From NCBI GenBank assembly GCA_963576735.1, contig OY755198.1, positions 9,410,535 through 9,474,534 on the forward strand: a stretch of DNA of 64,000 bases, given 5' to 3'. This stretch comes from Bedellia somnulentella. Lineage: Eukaryota > Arthropoda > Insecta > Lepidoptera > Bedelliidae. Positions 29,831-41,844 of this stretch are shown piece after piece. The notes below the pieces were generated by a model. The model searched no databases. It had not been told where the DNA came from and saw only the letters and a program-made list of their open reading frames with translations. Position 1 is the stretch's first letter, and the number at the start of each line of letters is the position of its first letter. The position numbers and the translations under genes are program-made.

Positions 29831-30310
29831 TCTTCCGGCTCCATCATCAGATCAGTTCGATAGTACCATATTATTGTATTCAGACCTTGAAACCTAATCG
29901 TGGTCAAAGTTCATTACAAGACCTTTCTAACATGTCCAAATACAGCTATAATACGATCATCCATCATTAAGTTCCAGTTAATATCTTCCGGCTCCATCAT
30001 CAGATGAGCTCGACAGTACCATATTATTGTATTCAGACCTTGAAACCTAATCGTGGTCAAGGTTTATTACAAGACCTTTCTAACAAGTCCAAACACGGCT
30101 ATGATACGATATTTCATCATGGAATGCTAGTGCCTATCTTCCGGCTTCATCATCAGACCTTGAAACCTTAACATGATCAACGTTCATTACAAGACCTTTT
30201 TAACAAGTCCAAACACGGCTATGATACGATCATCCATCATGAAGTTCCAGTTCATATCTTCCGGCTCCATCATCAGATCAGCTCGACAGTACCATATTAT
30301 TGTATTGTCA
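29822..30310 (+). repeat. Tandem repeat, ~150 bp unit
   Basis: Units start at about 29822, 29975, 30126 and 30250, each with CTTCCGGCTCCATCATCAGA. The third is shortened and the last is partial. Confidence 0.8.
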
Positions 30311-31331
30311 TCAAAATCACATACAACTGCCAATTTCCATAACGCTATGACCTTTAGAAGATGGTTAAATTAGTTTTCTTAGATTTGATTACAGTTACAT
30401 ACATACAGGTCGACCTAATAAAAGCGTGTTAAAAATAATAAATTATTCACGTTATAAATGTTTATATTGCACAATTAGATTAGTAAAACATTGGCGATAA
30501 ATTAGATAAAAGGCTGATTCATAAAAATAAATATTTTAGTTTTTATGAAAGCATAAACGCAAAATTGTGTCCGAAAGACTCTAACTCTCGCGGTTTGTAG
30601 ACATTATATATAATAATAATCGGGATTAACCAACGAATATTTTTAAAAACCGCTTACATCAATGTTTGCCCGACGTTTTGGCACACCTACTGGTGCCCTG
30701 GTCACGGGCTGACTAATAATCCCGATTATTATCTTTTCTTTATGTATTATTTCTGTAAGCCTCTTTCTTGCCCGGAAGCCTGTGACGCGATGAGTTAAGC
30801 TAGAAATTTGGTTCAGGTATCGTTTTGTACAGTTCGCGGCCGTGGTGTGCACAAAATTCAGACATCTGATGTAACTGGATTAAGTTAATTGTTACAGAAT
30901 TTTTAAGTTTCGATTTTGGCCCGTAGACTTTGCTTGAGTTTCATAAGCGCGCGCAAACTTTAGTCGATCAGTGTGATTGGTCGGAATTTTTTCAAACCGG
31001 CCAATCAGAAAAAAACACTAGAAATTCAAAAGAGCTGCGCTGTGATTGGTCGGAAAATTTCAAAATAAACTCATTTTATTGGACGCGACGTAGTCGCGCC
31101 AGGGTTACCCACTAGTTATATTTAATTACCTCAACCATTATTGGCGCGAACCTACTCGTTTAGGCTCAATATGAACTGTGATGATGAATGATGAACGGTC
31201 TTCAATTTGCTGCGCGAAGATCGTTATCATTACCTGAAACAAAAAAGGGACTTTAAGCTAACTAATGATTTTCAGAAAACTAGTATAAATTAAATTATGC
31301 AAATGAAATTAAATAGAATTAGTGATAACCT
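30311..31331. other. No recognisable gene
   Basis: Frames are short and unconvincing. GTGATTGGTCGGAA occurs twice (near 30972 and 31041) with its inverse CCGGCCAATCA between, a small local inverted/direct repeat set. Confidence 0.5.
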
Positions 31332-31790
31332 TTTATCAGCCACTTTTGGTGAATGGGGAAAATATTGTGAAATAGGATTGGTTGTGATGAGTCTCCAGAT
31401 AACATACATACATACATACATACTTATACTCACGGCTATAAATCCCTAGAAGGGGTAGCCAGAGCGAAGGAACTAGAAGTTCCTAAGCCACTTTTGGAAA
31501 GTTGAGTGGGGAAAAGATGGCAAAATAAAGGTTATTGGTGATGGGTCTCCAACCGCATCGCCCAAAATCCCTTAAAATCCCCAATACCGTTAGTCGCCTC
31601 TTACGTACACCCATCGGAAGAAATGGGGTAGTGTTATTCTAAGCCGACACTACACAGCAAATCCAGATAAATCGCCTAAAAATCTATAAAAAGTTCTTGA
31701 AACCCTAGGTTACCACTTAAGATACCCGATGCATAAAATAGCCAATTTTATTCAAATCCGACATAACACAGTTAAAAAATATTATCGCCT
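31332..31790 (-). mobile_element. Old SINE-A copy containing a younger one
   Basis: The degenerate outer copy lies at 31332-31402 and 31662-31790. The inner copy at 31403-31661 has a 9 bp duplication TCCAGATAA (31394-31402 and 31662-31670). Confidence 0.8.
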
Positions 31791-32040
31791 GTAACATCTA
31801 TACACAAAAGTTAATTGAATGGGAATGTGCAACATACAATTGCTAAGGCGTTCGATTAAGAATTTATTAAATTGTCAATGCAGGAATAATCAGTTAGAGT
31901 TTCAGTTCGTAGTAATTAAACATATTAAGAATACATAAATATACTAATGCTATTAGTTTCGATAGGATAGGATATATAGATCACTCCTTCCAATCGCACT
32001 TCTTTTACTTAGATAAATAATCTAAATGAAAGTTCAAGTT

Positions 32041-32293
32041 GCTGTGTAGTGTCGGCTTAGAATAGCACTACCCCATTTCTTCCGGTGGGTGTACGTAAGA
32101 GGCGACTAACGGTATTGGGGCTTTTAAGGGATTTTTGGGCGATGCGGTTGGACACCCATCACCAACAACCTTTATTTTACCATCTTTTCCCCACTTAACT
32201 TTCCAAAAGTGGCTGAGAAATTTCTAATTCCTTAGCTCTGGCTACCCCATCTAGGGATTTATAGCCGTGAGTATATGTATGTATGTATGTATG
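32041..32293 (+). mobile_element. SINE-A copy, full length
   Basis: Flanked by AGTTCAAG at 32031-32038 and 32295-32302. Confidence 0.87.
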
Positions 32294-32426
32294 AGAGTTC
32301 AAGCTTTTTACTGTCACCCGTTGGAACTGCTTTTGAAGTAATTTCTAAATTTAATGGTCGTTAAAAAGTAGCAAATTATGAAAAGGTCTTAGCGTTATTA
32401 TAAGTATTTATAATACATCTCTATTT

Positions 32427-32756
32427 GCTGTGTAGTGTCGGCTTAGAGTAGCACTACCCGATTCTTCCGGTATATGTACGTAGGAGACGACTAAGGGTAT
32501 TGAGACCAACAACCTTTATTTTTTTATTTCTGATTTCCTAATTTTTATATATATCTACATACATACATACAAACATATACTCACGGCTGTATATCCCTAC
32601 AAGGGGTAGCCAGAGCTGAGGAACTAGAAGTTCCTCGGCCACTTTTGGAAAGTAGAGTGGGGAAAAGATGGTAAAAATAAAGGTTGTTGGTGATGGGTCT
32701 CCAACCGCATCGCCCAAAAATCCCTTAACAGCCCCAATACCGTTAGTCGCCTCTTA
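32427..32756. mobile_element. SINE-A pieces, + then -
   Basis: A 3'-truncated + copy (32427-32530) and a - copy (32556-32756) whose 5' part is replaced by the LINE fragment that follows. Confidence 0.7.
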
Positions 32757-33270
32757 TATATATCTATCTTTTATTATCTACATGTTGCCACTTTTACATT
32801 GCAAACATATAAAAACAATACATCTTATTATAATCCCATTATAAGAATGTGTCGATTATACAATGACATTGACCATGACGTACATAACATGCTAAGAGAT
32901 GGTAGTATATTAGAAAGTGATAAAGTGGTGTCTTACTTTGACATTTTTAATTCGCGGTTTTCAATTTTCCGTACTGGTTACAGGCTTTACAACAGAATTA
33001 AGTCTCAGAATGATATACCCAGCAATGTTTAATTCTATATTATACAAAAATTAACTAGTAAATTTATTGTAATCATTTTTCTGTTTTTCACTTAAGGATA
33101 ATATTAATTGTGTAAAATTTTCCAAAATAATCATAATTATATTGTGTGTATGCTAGGGACATATACCTAGGAATATGATCTAGCCCTATTTTCTATGTTC
33201 ATATTATTATGTTTGTGTAATATTGATTGTATTCTGTTTTATGTTCTTCAATTAAATAAATAAATAAATC
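32757..33270 (+). mobile_element. LINE 3' fragment
   Basis: 32799-33032 encodes a LINE C-terminal signature (NPIIRMCRLYNDIDHDV...DIFNSRFSIFR). A 3' UTR follows, ending in (TAAA)n at 33253-33268. Confidence 0.6.
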
Positions 33271-33274
33271 TAGT

Positions 33275-33382
33275 TGCTGCGTAGTGTCGGCTTAGAATAG
33301 CACTACCCCATTTCTTGCGGTGGGTGTACGTAAAAGGCGACTAACGGTATTGGGGCTTATAAGGGATTTTTGGGCGATGCGG
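33275..33382 (+). mobile_element. SINE-A 5' half
   Basis: GCTGCGTAGTGTCGG to GGGCGATGCGG, then lost. 33383-33610 has no recognisable content. Confidence 0.75.
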
Positions 33383-33610
33383 CAATGCTTTCTTTTATAT
33401 TAATAGAAGATGTGGGAAACAAAAACTTTGGCATTTGTAAAATTGACTTTTGCACTTAAAATACGTTAATTCTATGAAAAATTAAAAACATACAAAACCA
33501 AGTATTTCAAATAACACACAAGCATCTTGCGATTATAGTAAGGCTAATAAGATATGGACTCTTAATTCGGTGTGATTATTCTGCATACGGAGAAGAATTT
33601 TTTAATCAAT

Positions 33611-34050
33611 TCAGACTCAAACGTTCATGCCTTGTATCCGCGAAAGGGTTGGCAGTGGTACTAATACTGCACTCTGAGGGTCTGCACTTTATAGGGTAGG
33701 CACTATGCTGAGCCGTGCCCTTTTTCAGTTTTCTGCAATTCATTTTGTAAATTTTATATGTATGTTCGTTTTGTGTCGCAGTTAATAGAAATAAATGTAT
33801 TTTCATTAATTCATTCATAATACTTCTGTACATCACGTGACATTTTCATCTGACGTTCAGGCTACCCACGTTTGGCTTGGACAGTGTACTCACTGATAGT
33901 GGGCAGGCGTATCGCCGTTTTGTACGAATGCTTTGTCATATGAATAAGTACAACTTAGCCATGTGGGTTTCCTCACAATGTTTTCCCTTAACCTTTAATG
34001 ATAAATTAACCACACATATGAATTTTAGAAAAAAACACATTGGTGTAGCC
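33611..34050 (-). mobile_element. SINE-C copy with a ~155 bp insertion
   Basis: Diverged. The inserted segment (33667-33822) is bounded by TAATAC direct repeats and ends in TTCATTAATTCATTC. Confidence 0.65.
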
Positions 34051-34063
34051 TAGTCGCCGTTAT

Positions 34064-34704
34064 GCCGTGTAGTGACGGCTTAGAATAGCACTACCCCATT
34101 TCTTCCAGTGGGCGTACGTAAGAGGCGACTAACGGTATTGGGGCTTTTAAAGGAATTTTGGGCGATGCGGTTGGAGACCCATTACAAAAAACCTTTATTT
34201 TACCATCTTTTCCCCACTCAATTTCCAAAAGTCAAGCGACATGATAGTCCAGTGGGTAAGAACACCCGCCCGAAAAACAGAAGGGCGTGAGTTCCAATCC
34301 TGGGACGGGCCAACACCAATTTGTCTTTTCTAAAGTCATATGTGTGGTTAATTTATCATGGTTGCTAACGGTGAGGGAAAACATCGTGAGGAAACCCACA
34401 TGGCTGAGTTGTACTTAGTCATGTGACAGTGTATTCGTATAAAACGGCGATAGGCCTGCCCCCTATCACGTGAGTACACTGTCTAAGCAAAACGTGGGTA
34501 CCTTCTCTGGAAACTAGATGGCGCTTGCCATGTGAGTTCAGGAGTATTGGTACCTCTGCCAACCCCTTCGGGGATAAAACGGCGTGAACGTTTATGTTAT
34601 GTTATGTTAATTTCCAAAAGTGGGTGAGGAATTTCTTATTCCTTAGCTCTGGCTTGAAGGGGTCAAGGGATTTATAGCCGTGAGTATATTTATGTTTGTA
34701 TGTG
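34064..34704 (+). mobile_element. SINE-A copy split by SINE-C
   Basis: Outer arms 34064-34232 and 34609-34704. Confidence 0.85.
34233..34608 (+). mobile_element. SINE-C copy, GCGACATGATAGTCC subtype
   Basis: 13 bp target duplication AATTTCCAAAAGT at 34220-34232 and 34609-34621. The anticodon-like region differs from the main subtype (CCCGAAAAACAGAAGGGCG). Confidence 0.9.
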
Positions 34705-34851
34705 TTTAGTTGAGTTATTTACAGCCCTATAACTGAAAAATTTTAGCTCTCTACTCATACAAGACGCAGCCTTTCAAGCTGCGCGCTGTCTGTTAGTGAG
34801 TCAGTCAGTCAGTAACGGAACGAATATTATATACAGAGATTTTTATCAAGC

Positions 34852-35216
34852 AGCCGTGATAGCCCAGTGGGTAGAACACTCGGTTATTGTGCCAACGACT
34901 AGTGTTCAAATCCTGATTTGGGCCTACACCAATTTGTCTTTTCTAAAGACATATGTGTGGTTAATTTATCATGGTTGTTAACGGTGAGGGAAAACATCGT
35001 GAGGTAACCCACATGGCTGAGTTGTACTTAGTCATGTGACTGTGTATTCGTACAAAACGCCGATAGGCCTGCCCCCTATCACGTGAGTACACTGTCCATG
35101 CAAAACGTGGGTACTCTGAACACCAGGTGACAAAGTCACGTGATGTTCAGAAGTATGAGCACCTCTGCCAACCCCTTCGGGGATACTAAGCGTGAACGTT
35201 TATTTTATGTTATGTT
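34852..35216 (+). mobile_element. SINE-C copy, full length
   Basis: Main subtype with a TTATG tail. 35217-35490 is AT-rich with nothing recognised. Confidence 0.85.
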
Positions 35217-35613
35217 ATATGTTATTATATAAGGCTTTAGACACGAACAAGAAGTCGTAATCAAAATTAGAATTTATCAATTGATCATCTTTCACCGTGA
35301 ACCATTTCTAATTACGTTATCATCGTACAAAAATAATAATAATTAAGTTTAAATAATTTAAAACAGTGTTTTTCAATCTGTGGGTTTAAAAATCCTTACT
35401 TGGGGGGTCGCTGACTTAAAAAACAGGCAAGGTTTTAATACTACAGTAAAGACACAACCACGTAGTCTTTTAATAAAATTTTATTAGGTACTAGCAGCCC
35501 GTCCCGGCTTCGCTCGGGCATGAATTATCATTAACATTTTGTTTTTTATTTTATTACATGTATTATTATTTTAATAATTTTTTTTAAAGTTTTAAGCTAT
35601 GTTATATTTTTTT

Positions 35614-36120
35614 GCTGTGTAGTGTCGGCTTAGAATAGCACTACTCCATTTCTTCCGGTGGGTGTACGTAAGAGGCGACTAACGGTTTTGGGGCTTTTGA
35701 GGGATTTTTGGGCGATGCGGTTGGTGACCCATCACCAACAACCTTTATTTCACCATCTTTTCCCCACACAACTTCCAAAAGTACATACATACATATACTC
35801 ACGGCTATAAATCCCTAGAAGGGGTAGCCAGAGCTAAGGAATTAGAAATTCCTCAGCCACTTTTGGAAGTTGTGTGGGGAAAAGATGGTAAAATAAAGGT
35901 TGTTGGTGATGGGTCTCCAACCGCATCGCCCAAAATCCCTTAAAAGCCCCAATACCGTTAATCGCCTCTTACGTACACCCACCGGAAGAAATGGGGTAGT
36001 GCTATTCTAAGCCGACACTACACAGCAGACTTCCAAAAGTGGCTGAGGAATTTCTGATTCCTTAGCTCTGGCTACCCCTTCTAGGGATTTATAGCCGTGA
36101 GTATATGTATGTATGTATGT
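35614..36120. mobile_element. SINE-A (+) with SINE-A (-) nested inside, within the Helitron
   Basis: The inner - copy at 35783-36028 has a 12 bp duplication ACTTCCAAAAGT (35771-35782 and 36029-36040). Confidence 0.9.
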
Positions 36121-36204
36121 TATATTTTTTTGTATTTATATTTAGATATATTTTTTATTTTTTTTATTTTTCATAATGAGTAATTACATCAAAAGCCATT
36201 CAAT

Positions 36205-36540
36205 TTATAGAGTTAGATCTTCCCGGTAAACAATATTTGACGTTGTTGTATTTTGGGGCAGCAAAATAAATTGATGTTCAGGAGCTCCCACCCGCGACAG
36301 GCCAACGTACAGTTGACCGTGAGTAAATCAATTCTTTCGCAGGTCAATCCCTACTAATTTGAAGGTTTGGCCTTGGAACTTATTAATTGTTAAAGCAAAA
36401 GATGTTTTAACCGGAAATTGTAGCCGTTTAAATGGATTTGGCAGATCAGTTGGGATCATCGGTATCCTCGGTATATGAGCTAATTGACCGGCTGCTGGGC
36501 CAGTGATAATAGTCGCTACAATTAAATTTTGCTTTTACTG
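36205..36540 (-). pseudogene. Helitron Pif1 helicase, C-terminal relic
   Basis: About 110 codons: PRIPMIPTDLPNPFKRLQFP, FALTINKFQGQTFKLVGIDL, then one in-frame TGA, then HGQLYVGLSRVGAPEHQFIL (motif VI region). It ends at a stop at 36205-36207. The internal stop makes it non-functional. 36541-37138 is the rest of the Helitron. Confidence 0.85.
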
Positions 36541-37138
36541 TTTGATAAGCAGTCTCCCGTACCCCTTCGTGACGCCTGCAACAACTTACTATGCATAGCT
36601 AATCGAGCGGAGTTTTATCTATTTTTTTAATTCGAGATAACTTTCGAATGGAATGTTCGAATTGAATAATTCAAAAAGTAATATAAGGGTATTGAAGCAG
36701 TCTGAAATAATATATACGTTTTTATAAGGATTTAATAGGAACAAATAAAGAGCCTTTTCTAAAGCAGGATTTTAATTTAAATTTTAAATATTTTTATATA
36801 ATGACGCTTTTTTTTTAGATAATAATGTGTTCTATAAAATTGTAGTACATAATTTTATTCTATTGTCAATAGTTTTCGCAGCGCACGCGATGTTAGGATT
36901 TTTTTTGGTATTTCTTTAACACCTTGGGTTACATTTTTGAAGTTTACGTAAGGATCCCTAATTTTTTTGAAAATGAAATATAGCCTATGTCACTCGGGAA
37001 TAGTGTAGCAATTAAACAGTGAAAGAATTTTTCAAATCCGTCCAGTAGTTTTGAAGCCTATTCAATTCAAACAAACAAACAAACAAAAAATCAAACCTTT
37101 CCTCTTTATAATATTAGTATAGATATAGATTTACTATC

Positions 37139-37383
37139 ATACATACATATACTAACGGCTGTAAAACCCTAGAAGGGGTAGCCAGAGCCAAGGAATTAAA
37201 AATTCCTCATCCACTTTTGGAAATGTGAGTGGGGAAAAGATTGTAAAATAAAGGTTGTTGGTGATGGGTCTCCAACCGCATCGCCCAAAAATTCCTTAAA
37301 AGCCCCAATATCGTTAGTCGCCTCTTACGTACACCCACCGGAAGAAATGGGGTAGTGCTATTCTAAGCCGACACTACACAGCA
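37139..37383 (-). mobile_element. SINE-A copy, full length
   Basis: CATACATACATATACTAACGG to CACTACACAGCA. Confidence 0.85.
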
Positions 37384-37504
37384 ATTAGGTATTTCTTTGT
37401 CTTTTTATGACAAAATAATTTTTCAGCCAGTAATGGGGTCGCAAAATCAAAAAGACTGAAAAACACAGATTCAAAGCACGCAGAAACGACGGCCGTTGGG
37501 GCTT

Positions 37505-37680
37505 GGAGTGGTGATGACGTAGTGTGGGTAGGATACCCCAAGGTGGACCGACTTGGACAAGGTCGCGGGAAGCCGATGGATGAGGGCAGCACAGGACCGG
37601 TCGTTGTGGAGATCTTTGCGGGAGGCCTATGTTCAGCAGTGGATGTCTATTGGCTGATGATAATGAAATTAAATAATACT
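37505..37680 (+). mobile_element. LINE 3' end of a second RTE-type family
   Basis: Encodes SRWMRAAQDRSLWRSLREAY and QQWMSIG, then a stop at GGCTGA and a GATGATAATGA 3' end. This is a different lineage from the (TATG)n-tailed RTE. Confidence 0.7.
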
Positions 37681-37697
37681 GTAATCAGAAAGGATAT

Positions 37698-37862
37698 GAC
37701 GTTCATGCCATATATCGCCGATGGGGTTGACAGAGGTACTAATACTTCATAACATCACGTGACATTGTCACCCGGTGTTCAGAGTAGGTACCGACGACGT
37801 TTTGCTTGGACAGTGTACTCACGTGATAGGGGACAGGCCTATCCTATCACTGTTTTGTACAA
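37698..37862 (-). mobile_element. SINE-C 3' fragment
   Basis: Diverged. Ends in the middle of the element. Confidence 0.65.
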
Positions 37863-37974
37863 TCTAGCCAAAAATATGCAGTTATTTTACAATGTTGTGT
37901 AAATATATGTAATATTTATATGCTAGATTTAAACGTTTTCGTACAAAAAATTACCAAACTATCAATAATAAATA

Positions 37975-38070
37975 ATAAATAAAGGAAAGAAAAAATTCGA
38001 CACAGGCGGGAATCGAATCGAAATCGGATTATATTTTAGTAATAATCCCCACATGAGGTTTTCATGAACA
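37975..38070 (-). repeat. tRNA-like repeat cassette, copy 3 (fragment)
   Basis: AAAGGAAAGAAAAAATTCGACACAGGCGGGAATCGA, then the AATCCCCACATGAGGTTTTC lead. The tRNA-like middle is deleted. Confidence 0.55.
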
Positions 38071-38111
38071 AAAAGATTTATATCAAATTATTAATGTTTA
38101 TTATAAATTTA

Positions 38112-38633
38112 CATAGATACATATACTCACGGCTATAAATTCCAAATAGGGGTAGCCAGAGCTTAAAAACTTGATACTTCTCAACCAAATTCGATAGGGG
38201 ACATATCAACTGATAGGTGACAAGATGGTAGAAATAAAGTATCGTTGGTGATGGGAACCGCATCGCCCAAAAACCACTTAAAAATCCCATACCCTTAGAT
38301 GCCTCTTACGACACCTGTGGGTAAAACCCAGTTTTTACCCACAGTGACATTCTAAGTGCTGTGTAGTGTCGGCTTAGAATAGCACTACCCCATTTCTTCC
38401 GGTGGGTATACGTAAGAGGCGACTAACGGTATTGGGGCCATTAAGGGATTTTTGGGCGATGCGGTTGGAGACCTATCACCAATAACCTTCATTTTTACCA
38501 TCTTTTCCCCACTCTACTTTCCGAAAGTGGCCGAGGAACTTCTAGTTCCTCAGCTCTGGCTACCCCTTGTAGGGATTTACAGCCGTGAGTATATGTATGT
38601 ATGTATGACATTCTAAACCAGCACTACACGGCA
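38112..38633 (-). mobile_element. SINE-A copy containing an inverted SINE-A
   Basis: The inner + copy at 38356-38606 has a 10 bp duplication GACATTCTAA (38346-38355 and 38607-38616). Confidence 0.88.
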
Positions 38634-38975
38634 ATTAGCACGGTATTATAAATTTGATTAAAATAAGTTGTATTTTTTATACTGATTTACTAACTTTTTT
38701 AATCATTGTTATCTAGTTGGCTGTAACAGCCATTGCACGTGTGCAATAATTTAAAACTGAAATGTTTTATTCATTGTGACATTATACATACATACATACA
38801 TATACTCACGGCTATAAATCCCTAGAAGGGGTAGCCAGAGCTAACGAATTAGAAATTCCTCAGCCACTTTTGGAAGTTGCGTGGGGAAAAGATGGTAAAA
38901 TAAAGGTTTTTGGTGATGGGTCTTCAACCGCATCGCCCAAAAATCCCTTAAAAGCCCCAATACCGTTAGTCGCCT

Positions 38976-40292
38976 AGTTAGCTACCAAAACATGTTATAT
39001 CTGTTTTCACAAAACCGAATCGTCCGCCCCGCCCTCTGATCTTGACGCTCTTAAAGTACTTGAGATTGCATGTCCCTTACTCCAATTCAGCAGTGAGACA
39101 GTAGGATGCTCATGCAACGAAATTACTAAGTGCCGCTCGATTAGATACCTCGGCATAGTAATTGATGAGCATCTTAACTTTAAGGAGCATATTAGTATCA
39201 CTTCCGCTCGTTTACGGAAAATTATTTTTGTTATAAGGTCCCTGCGTGAAGTAACGCATGGCAGGATACTACGCACCGTATTTATTTATTTATTTATTTA
39301 TTAGGCATGCACACAGTACAACATCATATTATATTATAATTTACATAAGATGTACACGTTTTATTCAGATGCAGTACCAGAACAGCATGCACAACATTAC
39401 CTATTTAGTTGAACTAATTTACAATACTAAAAAGATATATAAATAATTCATAATAAAGATTAAACAAATTTTATTCAGTGGATATTTGGCTTTATGCCAA
39501 TCTATACTTAATTATTGTATATTGGTTTGGGGTGGATGTGCAACTACAACCATGATTGTCCTAGAGAGGGCCCAGAGAGCTGTGTTGAAGACATTACTAA
39601 GAAAACCTCGAAGATACTCCACTTCAGCATTATATGAAGAAGCTGATTTTCTTAGTGTGCGCAAACTTTTTATTCAGCGAGCTGTTCTAGCTGCAAAACA
39701 AAATATGTGCCAACAGCACCGCAGTGATATGTTTAGCAAACGTTTATTTCAGTTACCGGTACCAGTGACTCGCACTACTTTTGCTCAACGGTTCCCTAGT
39801 TTTTTATCTCCCTTCTTGTTTAATAAACTGGTTAAAGATATTGTCACATTAAAACAATGTGATAAAAGTAAGAGTAAAAAAGAGTTATTTAAAAAATTAA
39901 TGAATATTTCGTACGCTGATACAGAGGCTTTGCTAAAAGTTGTCTCGTAGTTGTCTCTCACACACACATTCATACATACACACTCTTACACACTCACAAA
40001 TATACACCCTCGCACATACACAGTCACACATACATTCATTCTCACATACATATCCAATACACACACACACATACACCTTGGTGGTTTTTTTTAATTTAGT
40101 TAGTTTTATTTTTATTTAAATCAGTTTTTTGTTTCTTTTTTTTTTTCTTTTAATTAAGACTTGTATTATTTGTTGTGTATTTTAAATGTGTTCCCTAGAT
40201 TCATGCGATACAGGCAATGCCTAGTGCGTGAATCATTGTAAATTCCAATGTAATGTGTTTTTCTTTTTAATAAATGTCTTTGTCTTGTCTTT
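38976..40292 (+). mobile_element. LINE (Jockey/CR1-like) 3' part inserted in SINE-A
   Basis: Includes the RT C-terminal region, a CA-rich 3' UTR (39953-40080) and an end at TTTGTCTTGTCTTT. Roughly 185 bp (39285-39470) starting with (TTTA)n is foreign and splits the coding part. Confidence 0.75.
38990..39950 (+). pseudogene. LINE reverse transcriptase C-terminal region, interrupted
   Basis: Left part encodes RYLGIVIDEHLNFKEHI and IIFVIRSLREVTHGRILRTV. The right part (39486-39950) resumes ALCQSILNYCILVWGGC and runs to a stop. The insertion destroys the frame. Confidence 0.75.
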
Positions 40293-40356
40293 GCCTCTTA
40301 CGTACACCCACCGGAAGAAATGGGGTAGTGCTATTCTAAGCCGACACTACACAGCA

Positions 40357-40740
40357 ACTAGTTCAGTGTATGCGAAAAATCCGGCACGTCTAAGCGTCGC
40401 GGATCTCACCGCGCTGTCACGATTCGTGGTGAGAGACTGACGTGCGGTACTGGAGGAGCCCCTCGGATATATTTTTAACTTATGCCTAGCAGAGGCATCG
40501 TACCCCCAACTGTGGAAGTTGACACGTGTGGTCCCAGTTCCGATGGACAAAAATAGTTCAGACGTGAAAGATTATCGTCCGATAGCCGTACTGTTTGCTT
40601 TTGCGAAAGTTTCCGAGTCTGCCATCCAGCAACACATACATCGGGAGGTATTTGTACAGATATCAGATTGTCAGCATGGTTTCAGACCAGGCTGACCAAC
40701 CAGTAATCTTACCAACGAGTAATCTTTCATTCTGAGCTAT
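40357..40740 (+). pseudogene. LINE reverse transcriptase fragment
   Basis: One frame encodes SYPQLWKLTRVVPVPM, DVKDYRPIAVLFAFAKVSES and DCQHGFRPG, the first conserved blocks of a non-LTR reverse transcriptase. It stops right after. Confidence 0.7.
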
Positions 40741-40835
40741 CACGGTTGGTTACTATTATACATATTGGTAATTAACAATTCCTCAGCCACTTGAAAAGCT
40801 AATTGGGAAAAAGATACTAAAATTAAGTATCAGAG

Positions 40836-41346
40836 CTTAGATAAAAATAAAAGAAGAAGATGCGGCAACCTCTGCCCGCGCGTTGTCCTACTAAACTGAG
40901 TACAATGTACTTGGTTTGCTTCAGTCGAGTTTAGTCCGCTACGATACTTCAAGTCGACGAGCTGACATAATCTTTGACATCGAAATTAAAATTTTCATAC
41001 AATTCGCGCTTAAAATGCCTGGCTGTGCCTTTATTCAGTGCACAAATCATTTAAGGCGTAAAAACAAATCACAGGGAATCACGTTTCATGCGTAAATACA
41101 CCAAAAATATATTTACAAGCAAAATATTATTAATTTCGGCCATTTTATCCTTGAAATCTGACATGTTTAAGTGACAGAGACAGACTATACGAGCCCATCG
41201 CTCTATCTTTATCTTTGCGTCATGTCGTGTGTGTTCGTATCAGTTCGTATGGATGTAGTACGGTGTGGTGATAAACCGATAAGGCCCATATTTAGTTGAC
41301 AATTTGTACGCTCACGCCGCATCTTCTTCTTTTATTTTTATCTAAG
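40836..41346 (+). mobile_element. Small P-like DNA transposon with THAP finger start
   Basis: 511 bp, 31 bp inverted ends (CTTAGATAAAAATAAAAGAA...), 8 bp target duplication TATCAGAG (40828-40835 and 41347-41354). 41015-41095 encodes MPGCAFIQCTNHL...GITFHA, which looks like the start of a THAP zinc finger. The THAP domain is the DNA-binding domain of P-element transposases, and 8 bp duplications fit P or hAT elements. Confidence 0.75.
41015..41095 (+). pseudogene. THAP-domain N-terminus
   Basis: 26 codons with the first Cys pair (C4, C9) of a C2CH THAP finger and a GITFH block. It ends at a stop that overlaps a possible GTAAAT splice donor, so it could be the first exon of a transposase whose remainder is deleted. 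Confidence 0.6.
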
Positions 41347-41724
41347 TATCAGAGATGGATTCCAGCCACATCACCCACCTACCACTTTAATGCCTATTTC
41401 TCTGGGGGAAAAAATGGGTTAGGTTATTCTAAGTCAATGCTATACAGGAAATAAATAATGTTTAGACACGAGCTTTCATTGATGTGTATTTTTTGAAAGC
41501 ATTATGTGCAGTTTTATAATACAAACCTCTTTGGCTTCGTTTACATCCATAGTTTTGTAATATAAATTTACAAACTGTAATTCATTAAAAACATCGCGAG
41601 GAAACTTGTAAAGTTGAACTAAGTCTTCATATAGTGTATAATCAAAAGAATAATAGGCCCTTTTCTTAATACCCTTTTGCTACTTCGCTTCGATTTAACC
41701 CAGTCTGGCAGCTTGAATCACCTG

Positions 41725-41830
41725 ACTATCCGAAAATAGAGATGATTCCGTGCTTCGGAGGGCACGTTAAGCCGTCGGTCCCGGCTACTATTACGGTAGT
41801 CGTCGAGATAGTTAATTGGTAAAAGGGATC
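41725..41830 (+). repeat. Fragment of the 5S-like repeat body
   Basis: CGTGCTTCGGAGGGCACGTTAAGCCGTCGGTCCCGG, as in 29600-29640. 41454-41724 shows nothing clear. Confidence 0.5.
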
Positions 41831-41844
41831 TATGTATAAAAGGG

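Larger units (their letters stand above)
35491..37123 (-). mobile_element. Helitron with decayed helicase
   Basis: On the - strand it starts TCTATACTAATATTATAAA (from 37123) and ends GACGGGCTGCTAG (35491), with a GC-rich hairpin before the CTAG end and insertion between A and T. It is 1633 bp including two nested SINE-A copies. The Rep part is missing. Confidence 0.82.
38784..40355 (-). mobile_element. SINE-A copy split by a LINE
   Basis: Arms 38784-38975 and 40293-40355 join at CGTTAGTCGCCT/GCCTCTTACG to give a normal SINE-A. Confidence 0.85.
40771..41450 (-). mobile_element. Old SINE-A copy split by a THAP-type element
   Basis: Degenerate arms 40771-40835 and 41347-41450. Confidence 0.65.
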
